This document shows positions 43,424 through 51,853 of a stretch of 58,834 nucleotides of DNA, in pieces. Numbering within the stretch: the stretch's first letter is position 1; every line of letters starts with the position of its first letter. Origin of the DNA: Desulforegulaceae bacterium (lineage in GTDB: Bacteria > Desulfobacterota > Desulfobacteria > Desulfobacterales > JACKCP01); contig JAVETN010000014.1 in the NCBI GenBank assembly GCA_034006035.1, positions 1 through 58,834 of the forward strand. The letters are read 5' to 3'. Made by a program: the position numbers and the translations under genes. Below the pieces are notes generated by a model, which made no database searches, was not told the DNA's origin, and saw nothing but the letters and a program-made list of their open reading frames with translations.

Positions 43424-44965
43424 ATGAAGAAATTATTTAAAAGTTTGAGTTTGATCTTTGCTTTAATGGGCATGATCTTTATTGCTGGTTGTGGTGATGG
43501 GGATGATTTTGAGCTTATAGGAAAAAAGATAACTGGGGCTGCTCAGGATGGATATCTTGTTGATTCAACTGTTTTTATTGATCTAAATGAAAACAATAAA
43601 CCAGATCCTGGAGAACCAAGTGCTATTACAAATATGGATGGTAAATTTGATCTTAACTTAAGTGATTCAGACTTAGAGTTTCCTTTAGTTGTTATCGGCG
43701 GTAAAGACAAAGGCTCTTGGGATACAGGAGCAAATGATTATGCAGAGTTTCGCGGTGTTTTTCAGGCACCTGCGCCTGAAGTTGGAAAAAAAGCAATTAT
43801 AAGCCCTGTAACAACCATGATTTATCAGTATAAAAAAGATACCGGCAAATCAACAAAAGAGGCAAATGATTTTATAGCAGAAAGACTTGGTGTGAAGGGT
43901 ATGGATCTTCTTGCAACTGACGTAGTTGCTGATAGAAGTGAAGATGCCCAGAAAATTTACAAGTTTAATGTTATTTTGGCAAGTGCAATTAAGGTTGCGG
44001 CAGATGTTTCTGAGATTGATTTTGCAGATGCTACTCAAAAAATAGCTTTAGAAATGGCAGGATATGATTTGAGTAATTTGAGTAATCTTAACACAGCTAT
44101 TGAAAATTCAATGGAAAAAGCATTTGAAGGTAAAAATGTTACTGAAGCTAGTAAAGCTAAAGAGCTTGTAAAGAATATTTCTACAGGAATTTATAAAAAA
44201 AGTGATGATGATCTATATGATGAAATTGCTCTTGTAACAAGTTATCTTGAAGCCGTATCTGATGATATTAAGGACGGAATTGTAACAGTACCTCCAGTAG
44301 GAAAGACTGTTGCCGATATAGCAAAGGATGAATTAAAGAAGGCCGTGAAAGGCAACGCTGATGCAGCAGGTACAAAACTTTCTACTCCGATTAAAGGTTT
44401 TTATCTTAAGGGTAATCAATTTAACGGTGAAAATGTATCTAAATCAGGGAACTGTGGGGATATAACTCGTTCTAGTGGTGTTCTTCCTAAAGTTAAATTT
44501 GAACTTGTAAACTCAGGAGCAGGTATAGAACAAAAAGCTGAAGTTATAGTTAAAATTGAATCAGGTGAAGACAAAAGATATTTTAGCTTAACTATCCCTG
44601 TAAGCCTGAAGTCGGAAAGTTCAACAGTGGATTTGAAAGTTGCAAAAGGTGCAAAAGTTCAAGTAGTTAAGGGAGATTCAGAAGGTAACTTAGTGGAGTC
44701 AGAGCTTGTAAATGAAAAAGAAGATTCTTTAACAGCTAGTGGTGAAGTTCTAATAGATCTTGAAGAATGGTATGACAGATTTAATGAAAAACTATCAACT
44801 GACGAAAAAATAGCTGTAGATCTTGATAAACTAACAGTTTCGGGCAAAGTTAAAGTGATTTTTTCATTAAAAACTACACCAGAAATTGTTTTTGGTTATG
44901 CTAATGAAGATGGAAATATTACAAACAAGTTTACATCTGTTTATGGTAATATTGTATTTAATTAA
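43424..44965 (+). CDS. Predicted lipoprotein with repeat-like beta domain, 513 aa
   Basis: The signal peptide ends in a lipobox (GMIFIAGC, Cys near residue 23). It is followed by GAAQDGYLVDSTVFIDLNENNKPDPGEPSAITNMDGKFDL, which resembles the calcium-binding SdrD-B/carboxypeptidase-regulatory-like beta fold of surface proteins. The rest has a helical middle (about 130-300) and a beta-rich end (about 330-513). The family is not recognised. Asp after Cys (CGDG) at +2 could mark retention in the inner membrane by the E. coli rule, which may not hold here. It lies 37 bases after the wzz-like gene and is closed by a terminator. Confidence 0.75.
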   Translation: MKKLFKSLSLIFALMGMIFIAGCGDGDDFELIGKKITGAAQDGYLVDSTVFIDLNENNKPDPGEPSAITNMDGKFDLNLSDSDLEFPLVVIGGKDKGSWDTGANDYAEFRGVFQAPAPEVGKKAIISPVTTMIYQYKKDTGKSTKEANDFIAERLGVKGMDLLATDVVADRSEDAQKIYKFNVILASAIKVAADVSEIDFADATQKIALEMAGYDLSNLSNLNTAIENSMEKAFEGKNVTEASKAKELVKNISTGIYKKSDDDLYDEIALVTSYLEAVSDDIKDGIVTVPPVGKTVADIAKDELKKAVKGNADAAGTKLSTPIKGFYLKGNQFNGENVSKSGNCGDITRSSGVLPKVKFELVNSGAGIEQKAEVIVKIESGEDKRYFSLTIPVSLKSESSTVDLKVAKGAKVQVVKGDSEGNLVESELVNEKEDSLTASGEVLIDLEEWYDRFNEKLSTDEKIAVDLDKLTVSGKVKVIFSLKTTPEIVFGYANEDGNITNKFTSVYGNIVFN

Positions 44966-44988
44966 CCAATAAAAAGTTACTAATTATT

Positions 44989-45024
44989 AAAGTCTGTCCA
45001 TTTAATTAAGGGCAGACTTTTTTT
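44989..45024 (+). terminator. Rho-independent terminator
   Basis: An 11-bp stem AAAGTCTGTCC / GGGCAGACTTT with one wobble pair and loop ATTTAATTAA is followed by TTTTTAT. It ends the polysaccharide operon before the barrel gene. Confidence 0.9.
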
Positions 45025-45043
45025 ATAACTTCAGGCAGAGTCT

Positions 45044-46156
45044 ATGAAAAAATTAATTTTATCTTTTATCTTTTTATTTGTTTTTATAAATAATTCTTTT
45101 GCTTTTTTTGATAGAACAGGGAGGTTAACTGACAATTCTTTTTGGTTTAAAGAATTAAATTCTATAAATTTAGAATTCCAATATCTTGATAAAAACTTTG
45201 ACCCTTTTGATGTAATTAAAAATGAAAGCAAAACCATTAATTTAGATTCAATTTCTGCCCCCGGAGATATGGTCGGCGGTAAATTAAAGTTCTTTTATAA
45301 TTTTTCACCTTTGATAAGTGCAGAACTTACAGCAGGACAAGCTGACTATGATTATGGACTAGATTCTATCAAAGTTGATCAATTAGGGATTGAATTAAAT
45401 TTAAAAAAACAAATCAATCGTTTTGTTTTTGTTTTCTCAGCAGGCTATGAATATATGAATGCTGATGATATTAAATATTCAAATTTAGACAACTTAAACT
45501 TTATGGCTAAAAGAATTTTTCCAGGTCAAAAGATTGAGGTAGTTTTCAGTGAAGAAAATGGCTATGGTTTTAAAAAAGATAAGATAGCTGTATTTAGTAA
45601 AGATGCTAAAAATTTAGACAAGCCCTATATCTCAATTAAAGATATGGATTCTTCCTCTTTTTATTCAGGAGCTTCAATTCATTATAATTATAATAAAATT
45701 TATTCAGGTTTTTTTGGGGAAATTGGAAAAACCAAGGTAAATGCCGCCATTGATACAAATTTGGATGATTATTCAAAAAGCCTTGAAAAATATATGACAG
45801 AAAACCAAAAAAAAGCATTAAACTCTTTTCCAATTAATCTTGACAGAGATGATGAAACCTATTTTTCTGCAGGTACTTACCTTCAATTCCCTTTAATTTT
45901 TGATTTAAAGCTAAACCTTGTATACACTTTTATTCGTTTTAACAGAGACAGTGATTTAGATTATGAACCTGACAACCATGCTTTAAATGTTTCACTTATT
46001 TATCCTTTAACAGAAAAAATCTCCCTAAACTTTGGCGGTCAATATTTATACAGACAGTTAAACGGAGTAGTTCCATTTTTATACAACAAATACACCCAGA
46101 CAACTTTTGATCATAAATATGGATATTTACACGCAGGCCTGACCTACTCTTTTTAA
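45044..46156 (+). CDS. Predicted outer-membrane beta-barrel protein, 370 aa
   Basis: A signal peptide (LILSFIFLFVFINNSFA) precedes a mature chain with many alternating strands. Examples are SINLEFQYLDKNFD, FNFSPLISAELTAGQADYDYGL, FVFVFSAGYEYM, DLKLNLVYTFIRF and ISLNFGGQYLYR. It ends in HAGLTYSF, whose terminal Phe is typical of Bam substrates. The family is not recognised. It follows the polysaccharide operon but has its own transcription unit between two terminators. A role in surface-polymer export or adhesion is possible only by position. Confidence 0.75.
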   Translation: MKKLILSFIFLFVFINNSFAFFDRTGRLTDNSFWFKELNSINLEFQYLDKNFDPFDVIKNESKTINLDSISAPGDMVGGKLKFFYNFSPLISAELTAGQADYDYGLDSIKVDQLGIELNLKKQINRFVFVFSAGYEYMNADDIKYSNLDNLNFMAKRIFPGQKIEVVFSEENGYGFKKDKIAVFSKDAKNLDKPYISIKDMDSSSFYSGASIHYNYNKIYSGFFGEIGKTKVNAAIDTNLDDYSKSLEKYMTENQKKALNSFPINLDRDDETYFSAGTYLQFPLIFDLKLNLVYTFIRFNRDSDLDYEPDNHALNVSLIYPLTEKISLNFGGQYLYRQLNGVVPFLYNKYTQTTFDHKYGYLHAGLTYSF

Positions 46157-46157
46157 A

Positions 46158-46190
46158 TTAAGGGCAGATTTATGCCCTTAAATTTTTATT
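46158..46190. terminator. Bidirectional terminator
   Basis: A perfect 9-bp stem TTAAGGGCA / TGCCCTTAA with loop GATTTA has A- and T-runs on both sides. It serves the barrel gene (plus) and the AGPS-like gene (minus), whose stops flank it. Confidence 0.88.
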
Positions 46191-47874
46191 CAATCCCAAG
46201 AATACCCCTGGAGTTCATTATTTTATTTTCATCAAAATAATTTTTAACAGCTTTTAAAAAATCATTTTCATTTTTTCCAATATGATTTTTTAAATAAGGA
46301 CCCATCATTTTCCCAATTCCATGATGATGGGATAGTGATCCTCCGCTTAAATCAATTTTTTCAATAATTTTTCTTTGAAAATTAATATACTCATCTTTTG
46401 AATTAAATTTACCCATGAAAATAAAATATAAATTTGTTCCCTGGGGATAAAAATGGGAACAATGGGTCATACAAATGGTTTGGTTTCTTTTTTTGATAAA
46501 ACTTCGTACATTTTTATGCACCTTATGAAGATTTGACCATTTAACGCTTGTTTCCAAAGTATCAATATAAATTCCAAAATCGTTTAAATCTTCTCTTAAA
46601 TAAGGATCTTTATATCTTCCCTCTTCCCATTTTGAAACAGGATATCCAGTCAAATAAGTTCCCTTAAATTTTTTGGATATTTTTTTAATGTTTTTAAATA
46701 CAGATTTGGAAAAAGGTTTTAATCCTTCAGTATGGCCAAGCATAAGACATCTTTTCATGGGTAAATAGCCTTTGAGCTTCATAAATCCATCAAAAGGAGT
46801 TCCTTCAATTCCATAAAGCTTAAGGCCTATATCTGTTTCTTCTTCATCAGAAATTCTTAATACAGCAGGAAGTCCTCCTTCAGACTGAATAATTTCCCTT
46901 GAAGCATTTACAGCGTCTTTCCATGAAGGAAACACAAATGAAAACTTTTTTCTATTTTCAGGCATAAATCTGAATACTTTTAGTTTAAGCTCAACTAAAA
47001 TTCCAAAAATCCCCTCACTTCCCAAAAATATTTGACCTAAATCTGGGCCGGTTGCGGTTGCAGGAAAATCCAAAGTTTTAATTTTTCCTTTGGGAGTAAT
47101 GTATTCTTGAGAAATTACAAGGTCTTTGGCATCTCCATAATAAGTGGAAGCCTGACCTGAACCAAGGGTTAACACCCATCCTCCGGCTGTGGAATATTCA
47201 AAGGACTGGGGAAAATGTCCGCAGGTATATTTTCTTTTGGCATTTAAAATTTTTGGGGCCTGATTTAAAATTCTTTCAAGATCAGGGCCCATAATTCCTG
47301 GCTCAACTGTAATTGTTTGATCAATTTCATTAAACTCAATCACTTTGTTCATATAAGTTGAAAAAACAAGGGTTACTCCGCCTTCAGGGCATTGGTGGCC
47401 TAAAGTTACTGAAGATCCCCCGGAATATACATGGACAGGGATTTTGTTTTTATTGCAGATATTTACAATTTGAGAAATTTCATTTTTGTTTCTTGGATGA
47501 ATAATAATCTCTGTTAAATTTTCAATTGATTTTTGTCTTAAATTTATTGATTCTTCCAGGGTTTTTCCATTGGAATATTTTACCCTTGAATAAAGATCAG
47601 ATTCAATATTTTCATTGCCTGAAATTTCAATAAATTTTTCAATTATTTCACTTAAAATTTTTGTTTCAGATTCACCTTTAACTTCATCATTTCCCAAATC
47701 TGATAAAGGCTTTATAAAATCATTGTCAGTTAGGTCAAAAGTCTTTTTAATTAAGGAGTAAAGTCTTTTATTGGGATGTTTAAATTCATTGGGATCTCCC
47801 CACTTAAAAATTGATCTAAAACTATTTTTGGCAGGAGCTGTTTTCACCCATTCTGGCTCAAAGTTTTTTTTCAT
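46186..47874 (-). CDS. FAD-binding oxidase resembling alkyl-dihydroxyacetonephosphate synthase, 562 aa
   Basis: The PCMH-type FAD domain carries VYSGGSSVTLGH, TVEPGIMGPDLERIL, SFEYSTAGGWVLTLGSGQASTYYGDAKDLV and TATGPDLGQIFLGSEG. These align well, from memory, with the same blocks of eukaryotic AGPS. The C-terminal GGSLSHHHGIGK has the triple-His active-site motif of AGPS, not the EHGIG of GlcD/lactate dehydrogenases. AGPS swaps the acyl chain of acyl-DHAP for a fatty alcohol to make the ether bond. It is the last gene of a FadR-GlpD-FGGY kinase operon and begins 9 bases after the kinase. A different FAD oxidase role remains possible. Confidence 0.82.
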   Translation of the reverse strand: MKKNFEPEWVKTAPAKNSFRSIFKWGDPNEFKHPNKRLYSLIKKTFDLTDNDFIKPLSDLGNDEVKGESETKILSEIIEKFIEISGNENIESDLYSRVKYSNGKTLEESINLRQKSIENLTEIIIHPRNKNEISQIVNICNKNKIPVHVYSGGSSVTLGHQCPEGGVTLVFSTYMNKVIEFNEIDQTITVEPGIMGPDLERILNQAPKILNAKRKYTCGHFPQSFEYSTAGGWVLTLGSGQASTYYGDAKDLVISQEYITPKGKIKTLDFPATATGPDLGQIFLGSEGIFGILVELKLKVFRFMPENRKKFSFVFPSWKDAVNASREIIQSEGGLPAVLRISDEEETDIGLKLYGIEGTPFDGFMKLKGYLPMKRCLMLGHTEGLKPFSKSVFKNIKKISKKFKGTYLTGYPVSKWEEGRYKDPYLREDLNDFGIYIDTLETSVKWSNLHKVHKNVRSFIKKRNQTICMTHCSHFYPQGTNLYFIFMGKFNSKDEYINFQRKIIEKIDLSGGSLSHHHGIGKMMGPYLKNHIGKNENDFLKAVKNYFDENKIMNSRGILGIE

Positions 47875-47883
47875 TTTCTTCCC

Positions 47884-49440
47884 TTATTTATAAATTTCAG
47901 GATAACCTGTGATTTTTCTAATTTCTTTATAAACAGGCTCTAAAGCATGATAAATTTTTGAATAAACATTTTTGTAAATTTTTTTATATAATAAAGCATT
48001 GGATTTATCAGGATAAAACTTATCCCCATATTCAACCATATTTTCTCCGGCTTCTTTAATGTCTTTATAAAAACCAAGTCCTGCTGCTGTTATTATTGCA
48101 GCCCCAAGCCCTGAAGTTTCGGAAGTTTTTCCTCTGATTATTGGTCTGTTGAAAATATCAGCTGAAATCTGGCAGATATTGTCACTTTGGGAGGCTCCTC
48201 CTGAAACAGCAAGTTTTTTTACTTTTATTTTTGATTTTTTTTCAATTTTTAAAAGCCCGTCATAAAGAGCAAATGACAATCCTTCAATTACTGCTCTGTA
48301 AACATGGGCTCTTGTATGAACATCTCCAAAACCTATGATGGCGCCTTTAGCATCAAGATGATTTAATCCAGGACTCCAAAAAGGCTGAAGAATAAGCCCC
48401 ATGGCTCCTGGAGGAGTTTTGTCAAGAAGTTTGTTTAAAAGCACTTCAGGTAAAATCCCTGTTTTTTGGGATTCGTTTATTTCAGGATGGGCAAACTCGT
48501 TTTTATACCAGGTTATCATCCAATATCCCCTGAAGATTTCCACTTCAGGATTATAATGTCCTGGATAAGGGGCAGGATAGGCAGGCATGAATTTTATTGG
48601 CTCAAAATATTTTTTGCTGGTTGTTTGAACAGTGGCAGTGGTTCCAAAGCTTAAAGAAGCAATTTCAGGAGAATATACTCCCATTCCAATGGTTTCACAG
48701 CCTTTATCAGAACCGCAGGCTATTATAGGGATTCCTTTTTTAAGTCCGGTTTCTTTAGCAGCTTTTAAACTGAGCTTTCCTATTAAATCTCCGGGTTCTA
48801 CCAGTTCTGGAAGTTTTGATTTTTCAATGGGAAATAAAAGAGACTGGATTTCGCCATTTAAAGCCCAGTTCATTTTTTTATAATTAAAGGGTAAATGACC
48901 AATTTGAGAAGCTTTTGAGTCTTTAAATTCACCTGTTAATTTAAAATTTAAAAAACCTGACACTTGAAGGTATTTAAATGTTTTATCCCAGATTTGTGCT
49001 TCATTTTGCTTTATCCAATTGGATTTTCCCTCGGTTTGAACTTTATAAATTGTTTCAAGCATTCCAAGGGCTTTTGCTCCTGCTTTTACAAAAGAATTCG
49101 GCTTAAAAACAGGGGCTGCTTTTCTTTGGTCAAGCCAGGTGATTGCATCTCTTAAATGGTTGCCGTTTTTATCACAGCAAATCATTGTATTTCTTTGGGC
49201 AGTTATTCCTATTCCTTTAATTTTATCTATCAATTCAGGATTTCTTTGTTTAAGTTTTTTTATTCCATTTATTGTGCTTCCCCAGAAAATATCAGGATTT
49301 TGTTCAGCCCATCCAGGGTTTTTACTGAAATATGGAAGATATTCAGTTCTTTCTCCGGCAAGAAGATTGCCCTTTAAATCAAATATATGCACTCTTAAAC
49401 TTTGAGTACCGCAGTCTATGGATAAAACAAGAGATTCCAT
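47884..49440 (-). CDS. FGGY-family carbohydrate/polyol kinase, 518 aa
   Basis: The two actin-like ATPase domains are visible in LVLSIDCGTQSLRVHIFDLKG at the N-terminus, GITAQRNTMICCDKNGN, IIACGSDKGCETIGMG, SLSFGTTATVQTT and LAVSGGASQSDNICQISADIFNRP, the FGGY C-terminal signature region. The family phosphorylates glycerol, xylulose and related substrates. The next gene being a GlpD-like dehydrogenase suggests glycerol or a glycerol derivative as substrate. It starts 11 bases downstream of the dehydrogenase and is followed after 9 bases by the AGPS-like gene. The length of 518 residues is typical. Confidence 0.9.
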   Translation of the reverse strand: MESLVLSIDCGTQSLRVHIFDLKGNLLAGERTEYLPYFSKNPGWAEQNPDIFWGSTINGIKKLKQRNPELIDKIKGIGITAQRNTMICCDKNGNHLRDAITWLDQRKAAPVFKPNSFVKAGAKALGMLETIYKVQTEGKSNWIKQNEAQIWDKTFKYLQVSGFLNFKLTGEFKDSKASQIGHLPFNYKKMNWALNGEIQSLLFPIEKSKLPELVEPGDLIGKLSLKAAKETGLKKGIPIIACGSDKGCETIGMGVYSPEIASLSFGTTATVQTTSKKYFEPIKFMPAYPAPYPGHYNPEVEIFRGYWMITWYKNEFAHPEINESQKTGILPEVLLNKLLDKTPPGAMGLILQPFWSPGLNHLDAKGAIIGFGDVHTRAHVYRAVIEGLSFALYDGLLKIEKKSKIKVKKLAVSGGASQSDNICQISADIFNRPIIRGKTSETSGLGAAIITAAGLGFYKDIKEAGENMVEYGDKFYPDKSNALLYKKIYKNVYSKIYHALEPVYKEIRKITGYPEIYK

Positions 49441-49451
49441 TTATTTTCCTG

Positions 49452-50963
49452 TTAAATTATTTTTGGTGAAAAATATTTTTTATAAATTGAAATATATCTT
49501 TTAATTTCAAAATCCCATTTATCATTATCCCAGCCAAGATTTTCAAAGCTTATTTTTTTTATTTCATCCATATAATCAAGCCCGGCATTTTTTAAAACAA
49601 GTCCAAGTCTTGTTCTTCTGATCAGCAAATCATCAAGGTGTTTTATTGTTTCATCTTTTGAAGCACAATAAACTTCAGCTAAACTTATGGGAGTATTTTC
49701 TATGTTTTTAAAAAGTGAATTTATTTTACAATATTTTAAATCAGCATTAAAAGAATATCTTCCAATCAGTCTTAATTCTTCATCAGAAGAATAGGATTTT
49801 AAAGTTTTAAAGACAGGATCTTTTTTATTTTTTAATTTTATCTTTTTAAAATGTCTATCAAGATGTTTGATTGTATCCCAGGCAAGTTTTCTAAAAGTTG
49901 TAAGTTTTCCACCTGTTACAGAAATAATTTTATTGTTTTCCCAGACAAGATGTTCCCTTGATTCTTTTGAAGGAGGTTTGTTGGTGTTTTTAGAACTTAT
50001 TACAGGCCTTATTCCTGAAAAAGAAGAAATTATATCTTTATCTAGGATTTTATTTTTACCAAGAATATGATTTGCCCCCTCAATAAGATAGGCTGCCTCT
50101 TTTTTATTTATTTTAAGGTCTTTAAATGAATTTGCATCAATATCAGTTGTCCCAAGAATTAAAACTCCTTCAAAGGGAATGAAAAACACAGGTCTTTTAT
50201 CTTTGGGATGAGTAAATGAAAGTGCAAAATCAAGATTTAATTTGTTTTTTATTGTAAGGTGACTTCCTTTTAAAGGTCTTATAAAGCTGTTTTTTTCAGG
50301 AAGTGAAGATAAGTTTGAAGCATAAACTCCAGAAGCATTTATTATTATTTTTGTTTTTAATTTTTTTATTTTCCCAGATTCTGTTTTTCCATGAACAATT
50401 TTACTCCCTTTTATATCTTCAATTTTTACAACTTCACAATAATTTTCAAAATAAGTGTTTTTAGATCTTAAACCCTCATTTATAAGCCTTGCTACAAGAG
50501 CAGAATCATCAACTGCTGCATCAACAAAAGAAAATCCCCCATTTAAATTTTCAAGGTTTAAGTTTGAAAATTTGGTTAAAAGATTTTTTTTGTCAATATA
50601 TTTATGACGCAATTTCAAAGCCATTAAATCATAAATACAAAGCCCGGCTTTCATTGATAGTTTTCCAGGGGACTGGCCTTTATACAAAGGCATTATAAAT
50701 TCAATTGGAGAAACAAGGCCTTTTGCTTCATTTAAAAGCCTTTCTCTATGGACAACAGATTCATGGGTCAAATGAAGATTGCCATCTTTAAGGTATCTCA
50801 ATCCTCCATGAACAAGTTTTGAAGATTTGCTTGAAGTGCCTGACCCAAAATCGCCCTTGTCAATTATAAGAATTTTAAGTCCGGAGCAGGAAATCTCATT
50901 GAAAATACCAGCCCCTGTAATTCCTCCGCCAATTATGATTATGTCAAAACTTTGATCTTCCAT
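49452..50963 (-). CDS. FAD-dependent glycerol-3-phosphate dehydrogenase-like protein, 503 aa
   Basis: The FAD site is FDIIIIGGGITGAGIFNEIS. It is followed by SGTSSKSSKLVHGGLRYLKDGN, the glycine/serine-rich segment with HGGLRYL that is diagnostic of GlpD. IIIINASGVYAS-type and IPFEGVLILGTTDIDAN segments and GIRPVIS also belong to this family. GlpD oxidises glycerol-3-phosphate to DHAP at the membrane and passes electrons to quinone. The length of 503 is like E. coli GlpD. The ATG at 50963 is preferred (GGGAG 8 bases upstream). It lies 4 bases after the fadR-like stop, so the genes are coupled. Confidence 0.9.
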   Translation of the reverse strand: MEDQSFDIIIIGGGITGAGIFNEISCSGLKILIIDKGDFGSGTSSKSSKLVHGGLRYLKDGNLHLTHESVVHRERLLNEAKGLVSPIEFIMPLYKGQSPGKLSMKAGLCIYDLMALKLRHKYIDKKNLLTKFSNLNLENLNGGFSFVDAAVDDSALVARLINEGLRSKNTYFENYCEVVKIEDIKGSKIVHGKTESGKIKKLKTKIIINASGVYASNLSSLPEKNSFIRPLKGSHLTIKNKLNLDFALSFTHPKDKRPVFFIPFEGVLILGTTDIDANSFKDLKINKKEAAYLIEGANHILGKNKILDKDIISSFSGIRPVISSKNTNKPPSKESREHLVWENNKIISVTGGKLTTFRKLAWDTIKHLDRHFKKIKLKNKKDPVFKTLKSYSSDEELRLIGRYSFNADLKYCKINSLFKNIENTPISLAEVYCASKDETIKHLDDLLIRRTRLGLVLKNAGLDYMDEIKKISFENLGWDNDKWDFEIKRYISIYKKYFSPKII

Positions 50964-50967
50964 TAAT

Positions 50968-51651
50968 TTAACTCCCATTGAGTTTTTTCCAGATAGATAT
51001 TGATTCTTTCATTGATTCAGATATCAAAAATTCAGGGTTTTTATTTTGGGCCAAAATAGATTTAAGTTCATTGTAAAAGGTTGTTGATGAAGTTTTTGCT
51101 TTTTTCAGTTTAAAATATTTTTCACCAAAATATAAAAATAAAGGTTTGAAATCATTGAAAAGAAGCTTGTAAACCCTGTTTTCAGAGAATTCCACAATTT
51201 TTTCCTGAAGCTGCCAATCATAAAGGGTAAACTCTTTTGGGGATGAATTTTCTTGGGGAATTTTAAGGTTCATTAGCTGATTAAAAGAATCAAGGTTTTT
51301 ATTAAAAGCGGTTTTGGCACAAATGGGAAGAATTCCAGCCCTGACTTCAAGCAGATCAATAATTAATGGAAAAGGGAAAAGATCTTTATTTTCATTGAGT
51401 CCTGTTAAAATTCCAAGGCCTCCCACATCCCAGAAGTTGTTTACTGTGGATGATTTCCCGTGCTTTATGGAAATCCAACCTTCTTTTTCCACGAGTTTAA
51501 GCACTTCTCTTAAGGTTGCTCTTGTAACTCCAAGATGTTTGGAAAGTTTTCTTTCCGAAGGAAGATTTGTTCCGGGTTCCCATTCACCTTTAATTATTTT
51601 TCTTATTATTTTACTTCTTGCATGGGCACCGGGTTTGACAGGTTTGTTCAT
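50968..51651 (-). CDS. FadR-type GntR-family regulator, 227 aa
   Basis: The N-terminal winged helix-turn-helix (about residues 8-70) reads PSERKLSKHLGVTRATLREVLKLVEKEGW, with KHGK in the wing. This is followed by NNFWDVGGLGILTGL. These are the residues that distinguish true acyl-CoA-binding FadR from other GntR proteins, including the arginines and the wing histidine used for operator contact. A helical C-terminal domain of FadR length follows (DLLEVRAGILPICAKTAF). The start at 51651 is chosen because GGGAG lies 6 bases upstream. The 10 extra codons to 51681 would run into the operator. It heads the operon and probably represses itself until acyl-CoA binds. Confidence 0.88.
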   Translation of the reverse strand: MNKPVKPGAHARSKIIRKIIKGEWEPGTNLPSERKLSKHLGVTRATLREVLKLVEKEGWISIKHGKSSTVNNFWDVGGLGILTGLNENKDLFPFPLIIDLLEVRAGILPICAKTAFNKNLDSFNQLMNLKIPQENSSPKEFTLYDWQLQEKIVEFSENRVYKLLFNDFKPLFLYFGEKYFKLKKAKTSSTTFYNELKSILAQNKNPEFLISESMKESISIWKKLNGS

Positions 51652-51679
51652 TTTTTTCTCCCAAAGATTGATTTCTGGC

Positions 51680-51696
51680 AAGAGGTCATACCAGTT
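51680..51696 (-). promoter_or_regulatory. FadR operator overlapping the operon promoter
   Basis: The minus strand reads AACTGGTATGACCTCTT. The E. coli FadR consensus (from memory, AACTGGTCnGACCAGTT) agrees at 13 of the 16 specified positions, and the core CTGGTAyGACC equals that of fadB-type sites. It starts 29 bases upstream of the FadR ATG. It contains TATGAC, a -10-like hexamer 17 bases from TTGTTT, so binding would block transcription of its own operon. Confidence 0.75.
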
Positions 51697-51853
51697 GAGG
51701 GGTAAAAAAACAATTGTTAATTTAGGTTTAATTTAATTTTTTTAATAAGGAGTATTTTTTAAAAAAATTAGAAAATAAGTTTTTCGCTACAAGATTTGGT
51801 TGGGGTGTTGGTGAATTAATAGTAAGTTAGAGGTTTGTTTTAGCCTGGTTTGA

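Noticed and set aside
46186-47874. Glycolate or D-lactate dehydrogenase as the call
   Set aside because: The C-terminal motif is SHHHGIG instead of EHGIG, and the FAD-domain blocks follow AGPS more closely.
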